DNA from: Hymenobacter aerilatus
GTDB lineage: Bacteria > Bacteroidota > Bacteroidia > Cytophagales > Hymenobacteraceae
Length of the DNA stretch: 64,000 bases
Assembly (NCBI RefSeq): GCF_022921095.1
Contig: NZ_CP095053.1
Span: 1,964,501-2,028,500, forward strand
Direction of reading: 5' to 3'
Under the pieces are notes generated by a model, which saw nothing but the letters and a program-made list of their open reading frames with translations, was not told where the DNA came from and ran no database searches. Positions 17,901-26,189 of the stretch are shown one piece after another. Each line of letters starts with the position of its first letter. Position 1 is the first letter of the stretch. The translations under genes and the position numbers were made by a program.

Positions 17901-18140
17901 TCATTCATTCGGGGGCGCAACGCGGTACTTGGGTACACGTTCCCAGGTGCTTTGGTAGAGCGTATCAAGCTTTCTCGCCTGCGGGTATACGTATCGGCCC
18001 AGAATTTCTTCCTGATTACCAAATACAAGGGTTACGATCCTGAAACGTCGACGTACGGCAACGCCTTTGCACAAGGCATTCAATTCTTCGACTATCCGAA
18101 AGCACGCACGTTCACGGCGGGCCTCAACGTAACTCTATAA
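14988..18140 (+). CDS. SusC/RagA-family TonB-linked outer membrane transporter
   Basis: Outer-membrane importer of 1050 residues for glycans or glycopeptides, powered by TonB. Order seen: signal peptide (about 1-31), a carboxypeptidase-like regulatory domain (VTVQGVVTDDKGNPLPGATV onward), the TonB box and plug start (DEVVVVGYGTQKRSDITGAV), the SusC-type plug motif DVSLNSGQPGGSPTIRVRGY and PLYVVDGVFW, then a long beta-barrel ending in an aromatic/Leu terminal strand (FTAGLNVTL). The partner SusD gene follows after 17 bases. The substrate is inferred to be mannose-containing, from the GH92 and GH125 genes downstream. Confidence 0.97.
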   Translation: MTSSLSVKHLCRVPLLALGIATAVPLTQATANSRVAATFRRVDVTVQGVVTDDKGNPLPGATVVLKGATGVGASSDSEGRFSLTVPTGNETLVISSIGYVAQEVAIGGRTSLTIKLVTDNKALDEVVVVGYGTQKRSDITGAVGSVKGSELVERPVVNVAQGLQGKVAGVDVSLNSGQPGGSPTIRVRGYSSITAGNTPLYVVDGVFWEQGITTLNPNDIESIEVLKDASATAIYGARGSSGVILITTKRGRKGGQVSYDNYVSISQMARKLDVLTTSEFLAMEDLGYQNVQKYDPAGWARGAYANRDPRIKRRALANPNDPKRLFDENLNPLYDVDWQKETTQTGVAQSHNLSFSGGGDQTTYGLFLNYTNAEGIIRETYQKRYSGRLTVDNQVKSWLKVGATLNYSNIEDKVGNNFVGGNNIPRMMIEMIPIIPIQYPNGVYGKRQDYPDMEGGDNPVAITREDVNLTRNQVFAGNAYANFTFSPSLSFRSVLGANISSQLNPTSSTNLIQLRAGTQNLAGFTAFDGKSIQWQNYLTYTKVFAQDHSVNVVGGVDAQRYRSLQDYTEIRGISDNAYSYYNLGAGATPQVPTSNFDANQFLSFFGRANYGYKDRYLLTATFRADGASRFGPGRKWGYFPSAAAAWRISQEPFLADNSTISDLKLRFGYGQTGNSNFANYQSQARLGTNSYIFNGVRVGGTTISTLGNPDLAWERASQYDLGLNLGLWQNRITFEADLYSRTTTDLILAAPVPRTSGFASITRNVGSIRNQGLELSLNTVNVSGKDFNWSTGFNISFLKNRVVALGPAGDDIYPGPNFLNETNVLRIGQPVGSLFGLVRAGTWGTDEADEARRYNKLPGDLKFVDQNNDGQINDRDRVIIGKSIPTGFGSFINNFSYKGIDLLFDVQFTYGNDVMNLTHHSALDRTDQANSYTRAYTEAWTPDNQNTMIAQVRPSYVYYDSRIDSYKVEDGSFIRGRNAVLGYTFPGALVERIKLSRLRVYVSAQNFFLITKYKGYDPETSTYGNAFAQGIQFFDYPKARTFTAGLNVTL

Positions 18141-18157
18141 CCTACTACCTAGCTTTT

Positions 18158-19663
18158 ATGCTTTCGTCAATTCGCTTTCGTTCTCAAGCCGCAGCGCTCT
18201 GCGCAGGCTTACTGCTGGCCACTACCGGCTGCAATGATTTTTTGGAGGAAGACAACCGCTCGACGCTCACCAGCGCCAACTACTTTACCAATGCTACGCA
18301 GGCGCAGTCGTTCGTCGACGGTCTATACAACCGTCTGCGCATTATGAACACAGATGTAGGCTATGGCGAGTCTATCTGGATAGGTCTAGAGCTAATGGCT
18401 TTGCATGCCACTACTCTTGGGCAGAGCTTCAACAACAGCCAGCTCATCAACCAGAATATCGACCCGGCTAACCCATATTTTTCTAATATGTGGAATCTTG
18501 CCTACAATAGCATTGCCGCAGCTAACCTGGCGATAGAACGCATTCCAAACGTTTCAATGGATGAAACGCAGAAAAAGGCGTTGCTGGGTCAAGCATACTT
18601 CATTCGGGCATTTCAATACTACCATCTGGTGCGCTTATATGGCGACGTGCCTTTGATTACGACACCTGTTGACGGGACCAGCCCTAGTCTATATCCCAGC
18701 CGCACGCCGCAGGCCGATGTATATAATCTTATTATTGCCGATTTGCAGGCGGCCGAGCAGGCAGGTCTGCCTGCAGTAGACCGCACGGGGCGCATCTCAC
18801 AAGGAGCTGTAAAAGCACTGCTATCGAGTGTTTACTTGACTACGGCCGGTTACCCTTTGCAGATAAAGGCTAACTACCAAAAGGCCGCCGACAAAGCCGC
18901 CGAGCTGATTGATGCGAATCAGTATCCATTGTTTAGCAATTATATCTCGCTACACAACAACGCCGACAAAAACCAGGGCGAATTTATTTTGCAGGCCCAA
19001 TACGCTTTCGGCATTGCTACCAATGCCATCAGCGCACAGGTGATTCCGTACTTCGTAGGTATCTCGAGATACAACGATGAGTTTGGAGCCCTTATCCCGA
19101 CACCTGGCTTCTACAACACCCACGAACAAGGTGATTTGCGTGCACAGGAACAGCAATTTTATTTCTCAAAGTATCCATCCATCAAAACTCCTGGCCAAAC
19201 CGTCAATTTTGGTACACAGGCTTTGTACAAATACTTCCAAGTTGAAAGTGCTTTAGGCAATGGGGTAGGCGACGAAAACTGGACCTTGCTGCGCATGCCA
19301 GAAGTGATGCTGATCTATGCGGAAGCTATTAATGAGGCAAGTGCTGCTACGCCTAAGGCATACGAGCAAATCAATAAGATCCGGGCACGGGCTAAGCTAC
19401 CCGCGTTGAGCGGCCTAAGCCAAGCTCAATTCCGTGAGGCCGTATGGAAAGAGCGCTACCACGAGTTGGCGTATGAGAACAAAGCGTATTTTGATATTCA
19501 ACGCACCCGCCAGACTTACGATGTAGCCAATAACCGTTTCGTGAACGTGGTAGGCTTTAAAGGCGAGGTAGGACCGGCTTTCCAGGAGAAATATCTCCTG
19601 TGGGGTATTCCCTCGGCTGAAATCAACAACAATAAAAACCTCACTCAGAACCCTGGGTGGTAA
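18158..19663 (+). CDS. SusD/RagB-family nutrient-binding lipoprotein
   Basis: Surface lipoprotein of 501 residues that caps the SusC channel and binds its cargo. The signal peptide ends in a lipobox with Cys25 (ATTGC), followed by the typical NDFLEEDNRSTLTSANYF. TPR-like helices follow (LLGQAYFIRAFQYYHLVRLY). The C-terminal family motifs are LLRMPEVMLIYAEAINEA, INKIRARAKLP and WKERYHELAYE, with the end ...NNNKNLTQNPGW. It is co-transcribed with susC at 14988. It is an ordinary family member by length and motif order; the ligand is inferred from the locus. Confidence 0.97.
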   Translation: MLSSIRFRSQAAALCAGLLLATTGCNDFLEEDNRSTLTSANYFTNATQAQSFVDGLYNRLRIMNTDVGYGESIWIGLELMALHATTLGQSFNNSQLINQNIDPANPYFSNMWNLAYNSIAAANLAIERIPNVSMDETQKKALLGQAYFIRAFQYYHLVRLYGDVPLITTPVDGTSPSLYPSRTPQADVYNLIIADLQAAEQAGLPAVDRTGRISQGAVKALLSSVYLTTAGYPLQIKANYQKAADKAAELIDANQYPLFSNYISLHNNADKNQGEFILQAQYAFGIATNAISAQVIPYFVGISRYNDEFGALIPTPGFYNTHEQGDLRAQEQQFYFSKYPSIKTPGQTVNFGTQALYKYFQVESALGNGVGDENWTLLRMPEVMLIYAEAINEASAATPKAYEQINKIRARAKLPALSGLSQAQFREAVWKERYHELAYENKAYFDIQRTRQTYDVANNRFVNVVGFKGEVGPAFQEKYLLWGIPSAEINNNKNLTQNPGW

Positions 19664-19675
19664 TCGGTAAATAGG

Positions 19676-19768
19676 ACGTCATGGCCGGGTGTGCGGCACT
19701 GGTGGGTGGTGGTTCTGGGAATTTCTGTCACTCTGCTACCCCACCCGGCCTGACGTTCTTTTTTTGTG
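19676..19768 (+). terminator. Large terminator-like hairpin after susD
   Basis: Outer arms GACGTCATGGCCGGGTG and CACCCGGCCTGACGTTC pair (one mismatch) around a loop of about 45 bases, and a T-run follows the right arm. It would end the susC-susD transcript before the peptidase gene. Confidence 0.7.
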
Positions 19769-19878
19769 CCTCTGCATGAATGTGGCACCACCAATTGTGC
19801 TTTTTTCATCCACTCTTAAAAGCAACCATTTGATAGATACCTCTACTTTATTACGCTGACTGTTTTATCAACTATCGT

Positions 19879-20601
19879 ATGCCAGGACTTTCGCTGAGCT
19901 TACTTCTCTCTCTAGTAACTTCTTCCGCTACATTAACTGCCCTACCGACGCCTACCCTCCTACCCCAGCAGGTAGCCGCTACACGGGACTCTGTGACGAA
20001 AAAGGGCTATACGTTGATCTTTATTTCGAAGGATCCGGCCCTGAACCCGACTACCAAGCAGCGCATGATAGACGCGTTTTATACCGTCTATCCGAAGGAG
20101 GCCAAGCGGTTCAACCCCAACACGCTCAAGAAAGTCACCTTCATCGTCGACCCGGAGTACAAGGGCGTGGCAGCTACGCACAACGGTATTGTGCGCTACA
20201 GCCCTACCTGGCTAAAGGAGCACCCCGAGGACATCGACGTGGTGACGCACGAGGTGATGCACATTGTGCAGGGCTACCCTGGCGGTTCGCTAGGCTGGCT
20301 CACGGAAGGTATTGCCGATTACACGCGCTACGCCCTTGGCATCAACAATCAGGCTGGCAATTGGAAACTACCTGACTACAAAGAAGGACAGAGCTACACC
20401 AACAGCTACCGCATTACAGCCCGGTTTCTGGCGTGGTTGGAACAAAACGGCTACCCCAAAATCGTGAACGAGATGGATGCCGCCTTGCGTGCCCACGCCT
20501 ACACACCGGAGCTGTGGCAGCAGAAAACCGGCAAAACGCTGGACGAGTTGTGGGCCGCCTACACCGCCAATCCCGCAGCCGTGAAGCTGGTGTATAAGTA
20601 A
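19879..20601 (+). CDS. Secreted basic secretory protein (BSP) family metallopeptidase
   Basis: An exported protein of 240 residues in the BSP family (PF04450), a group of zinc-peptidase-like proteins. The zinc motif is HEVMH (His124, Glu125, His128), followed by GYPGG and GWLTEGIADYTRY, where the Glu is the likely third ligand. The N-terminus (about 1-35) is a signal peptide. The segment KVTFIVDPEYKGVAAT is typical of the family. It lies between the SusCD pair and the mannosidases, so it may release mannosylated peptides from glycoprotein. Catalysis is assumed from the intact motif. Confidence 0.85.
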   Translation: MPGLSLSLLLSLVTSSATLTALPTPTLLPQQVAATRDSVTKKGYTLIFISKDPALNPTTKQRMIDAFYTVYPKEAKRFNPNTLKKVTFIVDPEYKGVAATHNGIVRYSPTWLKEHPEDIDVVTHEVMHIVQGYPGGSLGWLTEGIADYTRYALGINNQAGNWKLPDYKEGQSYTNSYRITARFLAWLEQNGYPKIVNEMDAALRAHAYTPELWQQKTGKTLDELWAAYTANPAAVKLVYK

Positions 20602-20625
20602 ATCATGCGTCGAATTTAGCTAATC

Positions 20626-20728
20626 AAGACCGTCATGCTGAGCTTGTCGAAGCATCTCTACAGCTTCGCCTAGTAGTAATCAATTACTCGCGGTAGAGAT
20701 GCTTCGACAAGCTCAGCATGACGGTCTT
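20626..20728. repeat. Dispersed palindromic element, copy C
   Basis: Inverted repeat with arms AAGACCGTCATGCTGAGCTT plus GTCGAAGCATCTCTAC and the complement, around about 30 bases. It is the GTCGAAGCATCT subtype, shared with the copy at 23073. It lies between the peptidase and GH92 genes. Confidence 0.92.
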
Positions 20729-20766
20729 TACATACCCTTTTGTTACCCTACTCTTTCCCTAACCGA

Positions 20767-23055
20767 ATGCCTAAACTCTTTCCTGTTCTTTCTGCTTTGC
20801 TGCTGACGACGGCCCCTACCCTAGCGCAGGGGCCGGTGGCAACGAAAGACTACGCCCAGTGGGTAAACCCTATTATGGGCACCGACTCCAAGCCGAGCTT
20901 GTCGAACGGTAACACCTACCCGGCCATTGCCCTCCCTTGGGGCATGAACTTCTGGATGCCGCAGACCGGCCCCATGGGCAACGGCTGGGCCTACCAGTAC
21001 TCGGCTGATAAAATCCGGGGCTTCAAGCAGACACACCAGCCTTCGCCCTGGATGAACGACTACGGGCAGTTTGCCATCATGCCCATCACCGGCAAGCGGG
21101 TGTTTGATGAGAATGCGCGCGCTAGTTGGTACTCGCACAAGGCTGAGGTAGCTGAGCCCAACTACTACAAGGTGTACCTGGCCGACCACGACGTAACGAC
21201 GGAAATTGCACCCACTGAGCGGGCTGCTCGTTTCCGCTTTACCTTCCCCAAAACCGATAGCGCTTACGTGGTGATTGACGCTTTGGATAAGGGCTCGATG
21301 GTGAAAATCCTGCCCCAACAGCGCAAAATCATTGGCTACACCACCCGCAACAGCGGCGGCGTACCCAAGAACTTCAAAAACTACTTTGTTATTGAGTTCG
21401 ACCACGACTTCACCAGCACGGCCGTGTTCAAGGACAAGGAGCTGGCTGCGGGAGTGATGGAAGCTACCGTGAACCACGCCGGCGCAACCGTGGGCTTCAA
21501 GACGCGCAAGGGCGAGCAGGTGAATGCCCGCGTGGCCTCGTCGTTTATCAGCCCAGAACAGGCTGAGCTGAACCTGAAGGAAATCGGCGACCAGAACCTG
21601 GAGACCGTGCGCCAGAAGGGCCGCGAGGCGTGGAATAAGACCCTAGGTCGTATTGATATCGAAGGCGGCACTGCCGACCAGAAGCGTACCTTCTACTCGT
21701 GCTTATATCGCGCCCTGTTGTTTCCGCGCAAACTCTATGAGCTGGACGCCAATGGCAAGGTGATGCATTACAGCCCTTTCAACGGGGAGGTGCTGCCCGG
21801 CTACATGTATACTGATACAGGTTTCTGGGACACGTTCCGGGCTTTGTTCCCCTTCCTGAACCTGCTCTACCCCGAACAAAACGCGGAGATGCAGCAGGGT
21901 CTGGCCAACGACTATAAAGAAGGCGGCTGGCTGCCGGAGTGGGCTAGCCCCGGTCTGCGCAACGTGATGGTGGGCAACAACTCGGCCTCCGTAGTGGCCG
22001 ATGCCTACCTGAAAGGCATCCGAGGACAGGACATGGAGGTGCTCTACGAGGCGCTTATTCATGGCGCTAACAACGAAGGCCCCCTGGACGCCGTGGGCCG
22101 CAGGGGTGTGCAGTACTACAACAAGCTCGGCTACGTGCCCTACGATGTAAAAATCAAGGAAAACGCGGCCCGTACGCTGGAGTATGCCTACGACGACTTC
22201 ACGATTTCGCAGTTGGCCAAGGCCCTGGGTAAGCCCAAGAAAGAAGTGAACCTCTACGCCAAGCGCAGCCAGAACTACCGCAACCTGTTCGACAAGCAGG
22301 TAGGACTGATGCGCGGCAAGAACCAAGACGGCAGCTGGGCACCCAACTTCAGCCCCTTCAAGTGGGGCGATGCCTTCACGGAGGGCAACAGCCTGCACTA
22401 CACGTGGTCGGTATTCCACGATGTGGCGGGCCTAATGGACCTAATGGGCGGTAAGCAGAAGTTTGTGCAGACGTTGGATACTGTATTTGCCCTACCCCCC
22501 GTGTTCGACGATTCGTACTACGGCGGTACCATTCACGAAATCAGAGAGATGCAGATTGCGGGCATGGGTAACTATGCCCACGGCAACCAGCCCATTCAGC
22601 ATATGATCTACCTCTACAACTATGCTGGCCAGCCCTGGAAGGCGCAGTACTGGCTGCGTGAGGTGATGAACCGCCTCTACCTACCCACCTCCGATGGCTA
22701 CTGCGGCGATGAGGACAACGGCCAGACCTCGGCCTGGTATGTGTTTACGGCCCTGGGCTTCTACCCCGTGTGTCCCGGCACCGACCAGTACGTGCTCGGC
22801 GCCCCGCTGTTCCCGAAAGCTACCCTGCACCTGCCCTCCGGCAAAGACATCGTGCTGAATGCCCCCAAGAACTCCGATGAGAACCGCTACGTGAACCAGC
22901 TGACGATGAACGGCAAGGCCTACGACAAAAACTGGCTGAGCCACGAGGAGCTGCTGAAAGGCGCTACGCTGGATTTCGACATGACGTCGACGCCCAACAA
23001 AACCCGAGGCACTAGCAAGGACGCCGCGCCGTTCTCTATGTCGAAGTATAAGTAA
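20767..23055 (+). CDS. GH92-family alpha-mannosidase-like enzyme with Gln at the catalytic-acid site
   Basis: A calcium-dependent GH92 exo-acting enzyme, 762 residues, with a signal peptide from the ATG at 20767 (MPKLFPVLSALLLTTAPTLA); the longer frame starts at TTG. N-terminal domain motifs: NTYPAIALPWGMNFW and GFKQTHQPSPWMNDYG. Catalytic domain: GNQPIQHMIYLYNYAG (Gln608) and GDEDNGQTSAWYVF (Asp648, Asp650), then ALGFYPVCPGTDQY. Most GH92 mannosidases carry Glu in the GNEP motif as the acid. Gln there is known from an enzyme that cleaves mannose-1-phospho-6-mannose, so phosphomannan uncapping is a reasonable guess. It is flanked by palindromic elements on both sides. Confidence 0.95.
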   Translation: MPKLFPVLSALLLTTAPTLAQGPVATKDYAQWVNPIMGTDSKPSLSNGNTYPAIALPWGMNFWMPQTGPMGNGWAYQYSADKIRGFKQTHQPSPWMNDYGQFAIMPITGKRVFDENARASWYSHKAEVAEPNYYKVYLADHDVTTEIAPTERAARFRFTFPKTDSAYVVIDALDKGSMVKILPQQRKIIGYTTRNSGGVPKNFKNYFVIEFDHDFTSTAVFKDKELAAGVMEATVNHAGATVGFKTRKGEQVNARVASSFISPEQAELNLKEIGDQNLETVRQKGREAWNKTLGRIDIEGGTADQKRTFYSCLYRALLFPRKLYELDANGKVMHYSPFNGEVLPGYMYTDTGFWDTFRALFPFLNLLYPEQNAEMQQGLANDYKEGGWLPEWASPGLRNVMVGNNSASVVADAYLKGIRGQDMEVLYEALIHGANNEGPLDAVGRRGVQYYNKLGYVPYDVKIKENAARTLEYAYDDFTISQLAKALGKPKKEVNLYAKRSQNYRNLFDKQVGLMRGKNQDGSWAPNFSPFKWGDAFTEGNSLHYTWSVFHDVAGLMDLMGGKQKFVQTLDTVFALPPVFDDSYYGGTIHEIREMQIAGMGNYAHGNQPIQHMIYLYNYAGQPWKAQYWLREVMNRLYLPTSDGYCGDEDNGQTSAWYVFTALGFYPVCPGTDQYVLGAPLFPKATLHLPSGKDIVLNAPKNSDENRYVNQLTMNGKAYDKNWLSHEELLKGATLDFDMTSTPNKTRGTSKDAAPFSMSKYK

Positions 23056-23072
23056 TTCGTTGATTTGAAACG

Positions 23073-23188
23073 AAGAACGTCATGCTCTATCTGGCGTCCG
23101 CTTGTCGAAGCATCTTTACCTTGAGTAATTATTTACTATCAGTGGAGATGCTTCGACAAGCGGACGCCAGATAGAGCATGACGTTCTT
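23073..23188. repeat. Dispersed palindromic element, copy D
   Basis: Inverted repeat of about 45 bp per arm. Outer arm AAGAACGTCATGCTCTATCT, then GGCGTCCGCTTGTCGAAGCA. The segment between CATGCT and CTTGTCGAAG is an insert (CTATCTGGCGTCCG) absent from copy C. It sits between the GH92 and GH125 genes. Confidence 0.92.
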
Positions 23189-23250
23189 TAAGAAAATAGT
23201 AGCTCATTAAACGCGTTACAAGTGACGCGCTCTTGTTACCCACCATTCCC

Positions 23251-24669
23251 ATGAACCGCAGAAATTTCCTTCACGGCTTTTCCCTTCTGACCACCAGCGT
23301 TTTCTTCAACCAGTACTCGTTTGCCGGCACCGCGCCCAAGTTTCCGGTTGTGCGGCCCGCGGCCGATAAGCGTCGTTTCCGCAGCAAATCCGTGGAAGCA
23401 GCTATTACCGAGTTTCAGAAGAAGGTGAAAGACGAGGAGTTGGGCTGGCTGTTCAACAACTGCTTCCCAAGCACCCTGGACACCACCGTGACCCACGGCA
23501 CCCGCGACGGGCGTCCTGATACCTACGTCATCACCGGCGACATCGACGCCATGTGGCTGCGTGACTCCTCGGCCCAGGTGTGGCCCTACCTCCAGTTAGT
23601 AGGCAAAGATGCCGAGCTGCGCCAGCTGATTGCCGGTGTGATTAACCGCCAGACCAGCTACATTCTGAAGGACCCGTATGCCAACGCCTTCTACGACGAC
23701 GCGAACAAGGTAGGCGAGTGGAAAACCGACAAGACCAAAATGCTGCCCGGCGTGCACGAGCGCAAGTGGGAAATCGACTCGCTGTGCTACCCCATTCGCC
23801 TGGGCTACCACTATTGGAAGACCACCAAGGACACCAAGCCCTTCGACCAGCAGTGGCAGCAGGCCATCAAAACGGTGCTGCAAACGTTCCGGGCGCAGCA
23901 GCGCAAGGATGCCCTTGGCCCCTACTCTTTCCAGCGTGAAACCGCCAACGCGACCGACACGCAACCCATGAAGGGCTACGGCTACCCCATCAAGCCGGTA
24001 GGCCTGATCTGCTCCGCGTTCCGCCCCAGCGACGACGCCACGCTGTACTCCTTCCTGGTGCCCAGCAATTTCTTTGCGGCGGTGAGCCTACGCCAAGCCG
24101 CCGAGATGATGACTGCCTTGGCCAAAGACCAGAAGACAGCCGGTGAGCTTACCGCGCTGGCCACCGAGGTAGAGGCAGCCCTGAAGCAGCACGCCATCGT
24201 GAACCACCCGAAATACGGCAAAATCTACGCCTACGAGGTAGACGGTTTCGGCAGCCAGGTGCTGATGGACGACGCCAACGTACCCAGCCTGATTGCCCTA
24301 CCCTACCTGGGCGCCGTACCCGTGTCGGACCCCGTGTACCAGAACACCCGCAAGATGCTGCTCTCCGAGGATAACCCCTTCTATTTCAAGGGCACGGCTG
24401 GTGCAGGCATTGGCGGGCCACACGTGGGCCAGGACATGATCTGGCCTATTGGTCTCGTTACACAGGGCCTCACCAGCACCAGCGACGCCGAAATCAAGCA
24501 GTGCATTCAGACGCTGAAATCCACTCATGGCAGCACCGGCTTCATGCACGAGTCGTTCAACAAGGACAACCCGGCCAAGTTCACCCGCTCGTGGTTTGCT
24601 TGGGCTAATACCATTTTTGGGGAGTTTTTGTGGAAGACCTATAAGGAGAAGCCACAGCTGCTAGCATAG
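23251..24669 (+). CDS. GH125-family exo-alpha-1,6-mannosidase
   Basis: Metal-independent exo-mannosidase of family GH125, 472 residues, removing alpha-1,6-linked mannose from N-glycan or mannan cores. The start is the ATG at 23251, which opens an RR-containing signal (MNRRNFLHGFSLLTTSVFF), possibly Tat-type. The family motif DIDAMWLRDSSAQVWPYL spans residues 97-114. Further motifs are SLCYPIRLGYHYWK, the FQRETANATDTQP segment, GYGYPIKPVGLICSAFRPSDD, and the C-terminal GPHVGQDMIWPIGLV and TGFMHESFN. It lies downstream of GH92 and is presumably co-regulated with it. Confidence 0.95.
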   Translation: MNRRNFLHGFSLLTTSVFFNQYSFAGTAPKFPVVRPAADKRRFRSKSVEAAITEFQKKVKDEELGWLFNNCFPSTLDTTVTHGTRDGRPDTYVITGDIDAMWLRDSSAQVWPYLQLVGKDAELRQLIAGVINRQTSYILKDPYANAFYDDANKVGEWKTDKTKMLPGVHERKWEIDSLCYPIRLGYHYWKTTKDTKPFDQQWQQAIKTVLQTFRAQQRKDALGPYSFQRETANATDTQPMKGYGYPIKPVGLICSAFRPSDDATLYSFLVPSNFFAAVSLRQAAEMMTALAKDQKTAGELTALATEVEAALKQHAIVNHPKYGKIYAYEVDGFGSQVLMDDANVPSLIALPYLGAVPVSDPVYQNTRKMLLSEDNPFYFKGTAGAGIGGPHVGQDMIWPIGLVTQGLTSTSDAEIKQCIQTLKSTHGSTGFMHESFNKDNPAKFTRSWFAWANTIFGEFLWKTYKEKPQLLA

Positions 24670-24687
24670 CTTTTTCGACTTCCTACG

Positions 24688-24735
24688 CAACGCGCTGTCT
24701 GGCTTACGTAAGCCGGGCAGCGCGTTGTTTGTTTT
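24688..24735 (+). terminator. Rho-independent terminator
   Basis: Stem CAACGCGCTGTCTGGCTT / AAGCCGGGCAGCGCGTTG with ACGT loop and two wobble or mismatched pairs, followed by TTTGTTTT. It lies 18 bases after the GH125 stop codon and closes the mannose-glycan locus. Confidence 0.92.
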
Positions 24736-24753
24736 CATAACCAGTTGCCCTTT

Positions 24754-24854
24754 CTGTCATTCTGAGCTTGCGAAGAAGCTTTTCACGTAAGGACGAGGGG
24801 CGTTTATGCTAGTCGTTTCACGTGAGAAGGTCCTTCGCAAGCTCAGCATGACAG
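24754..24854. repeat. Dispersed palindromic element, copy E
   Basis: Inverted repeat, arms CTGTCATTCTGAGCTTGCGA and the complement TCGCAAGCTCAGCATGACAG (one mismatch), inner words TTTCACGT and AGTCGTTTCACGTGAGAAGG. It belongs to the GCGAAGGACCTT subtype. It lies between the GH125 terminator and the next gene. Confidence 0.9.
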
Positions 24855-24980
24855 ATTGCATAGTGCTGATGCTTGCGTTCAATAGAGAATCTGGCAAAAG
24901 CACAGCGCCCGGCGGCAGTTCTCCGTACAACCTGCGCCGCTAGCTTGGCTTTCCTACCCCTGATTCTACTTTCTTTCTGC

Positions 24981-26189
24981 ATGGCTTCTGCGAACGACCC
25001 TACCCTACACTCCTGGATTGACATTCCGCCCACCAGCGACTTTCCCATTCAAAACCTACCCTTTGGCATTTTCGAAACCGAGGAACGAGGTGCCCGCGTG
25101 GGCGTGGCCATCGGGGGCTACGTACTCGACTTATACGCCGTGAGTCAGTGGGGTTTCTTTGACGATCTGGATCTAAAAGGGCAACCAAAAGTGTTTCGAC
25201 GCAGGTCGCTGAACGCGTTTATTCGGCTGGGCCGCCCGGCCTGGCGGGCCGTGCGCGAGCGGGTGAGCGAGCTGCTGCGCCACGACAACACCGTGCTGCA
25301 AAGCCCTGAGGTGATGCGCGACTGCCTGCTGCGCCAAACGGAAGTGCAGCTGTTGCCCCCGGTCAAGCCGTGCCACTTTGTGCGCTTTACCAGCCGCCTC
25401 GCATCGGCCCCTACCCTCCCCGCCAATGAACCAGACCCTACCCCCGCGGGCAGCTACGGGCCGGCTGGTAGCCTGCTGGCCGCAAGCACGCGCATCCGTC
25501 GCCCCGCCCGCACCTATCTGCTCGATGTAGACGACACCCTGCGCGGCCCCGTGCAGCGCCTCGACTTTGAAGTGCAGCTAGGTTTTGTGGGCGGTCAGGA
25601 CACGGCCCTGGGTACAGCACTCCCCGTAGAGGAGGCCGAAGAAACGCTGTTTGGTCTGACACTGGTACTGGGCTGGTACGCCCACGACTTATGCCGGGGC
25701 TCGGCGCCGGCGCCTTTGCTGGACCGCAGCTTTGGAAGCAGCCTCTCGGCTTGGGTGGTGACACTGGACGCGCTGGAGCCTTTCCGGGTGGCCGGGACGC
25801 CACAGCTACCGGAGCCAGAACCGCATTTGCGCCAAAACGGCCAGCACCATGTGGCCGTGCAGCTGGAGGTGGCCCTGCAACCCGCCAACGGCCCCGAAAC
25901 AGTTATAGCCACTCCCACCACTCGCAGCCTGTATTGGAGCGTAGACCAGCAGCTTGCCTACCTCACCAGCAGTGGTACCCCGCTACACGCCGGCGACTTG
26001 TATACTAGCGGTACCGTGGCCGACGGCAGCCTCTACCAACTCACCGCCAGCGGCACACAGCCTTTGGTCCTCAACGACAGCACCATGCGCTTGTACCTGG
26101 AAACGGACGACCAGGTACGCCTCAGCGGCTACTGCGAACAGGAAGGCGTACGCCTGGGATTCGGCGAGGTAACGGGCGTGATAGAATAG
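24981..26189 (+). CDS. Fumarylacetoacetase-like protein with substituted active site
   Basis: A 402-residue homologue of fumarylacetoacetase (last step of tyrosine breakdown), with the N-terminal FAH domain (WIDIPPTSDFPIQNLPFGIF) and the C-terminal FAH fold (SLYWSVDQQLAYLTSSG, HAGDLYTSGTV). By eye alignment the catalytic parts are lost. The stretch that should hold DFY and HATNVG reads CHFVRFTSRLAS. The E-x-E metal pair reads DFEVQL. NDWSARD reads LGWYAHD, and LGKSF reads LDRSF. It is therefore probably not a hydrolase. The start is the ATG at 24981, where the FAH fold begins; the frame extends upstream to 24873. Neighbours give no function. Confidence 0.8.
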   Translation: MASANDPTLHSWIDIPPTSDFPIQNLPFGIFETEERGARVGVAIGGYVLDLYAVSQWGFFDDLDLKGQPKVFRRRSLNAFIRLGRPAWRAVRERVSELLRHDNTVLQSPEVMRDCLLRQTEVQLLPPVKPCHFVRFTSRLASAPTLPANEPDPTPAGSYGPAGSLLAASTRIRRPARTYLLDVDDTLRGPVQRLDFEVQLGFVGGQDTALGTALPVEEAEETLFGLTLVLGWYAHDLCRGSAPAPLLDRSFGSSLSAWVVTLDALEPFRVAGTPQLPEPEPHLRQNGQHHVAVQLEVALQPANGPETVIATPTTRSLYWSVDQQLAYLTSSGTPLHAGDLYTSGTVADGSLYQLTASGTQPLVLNDSTMRLYLETDDQVRLSGYCEQEGVRLGFGEVTGVIE

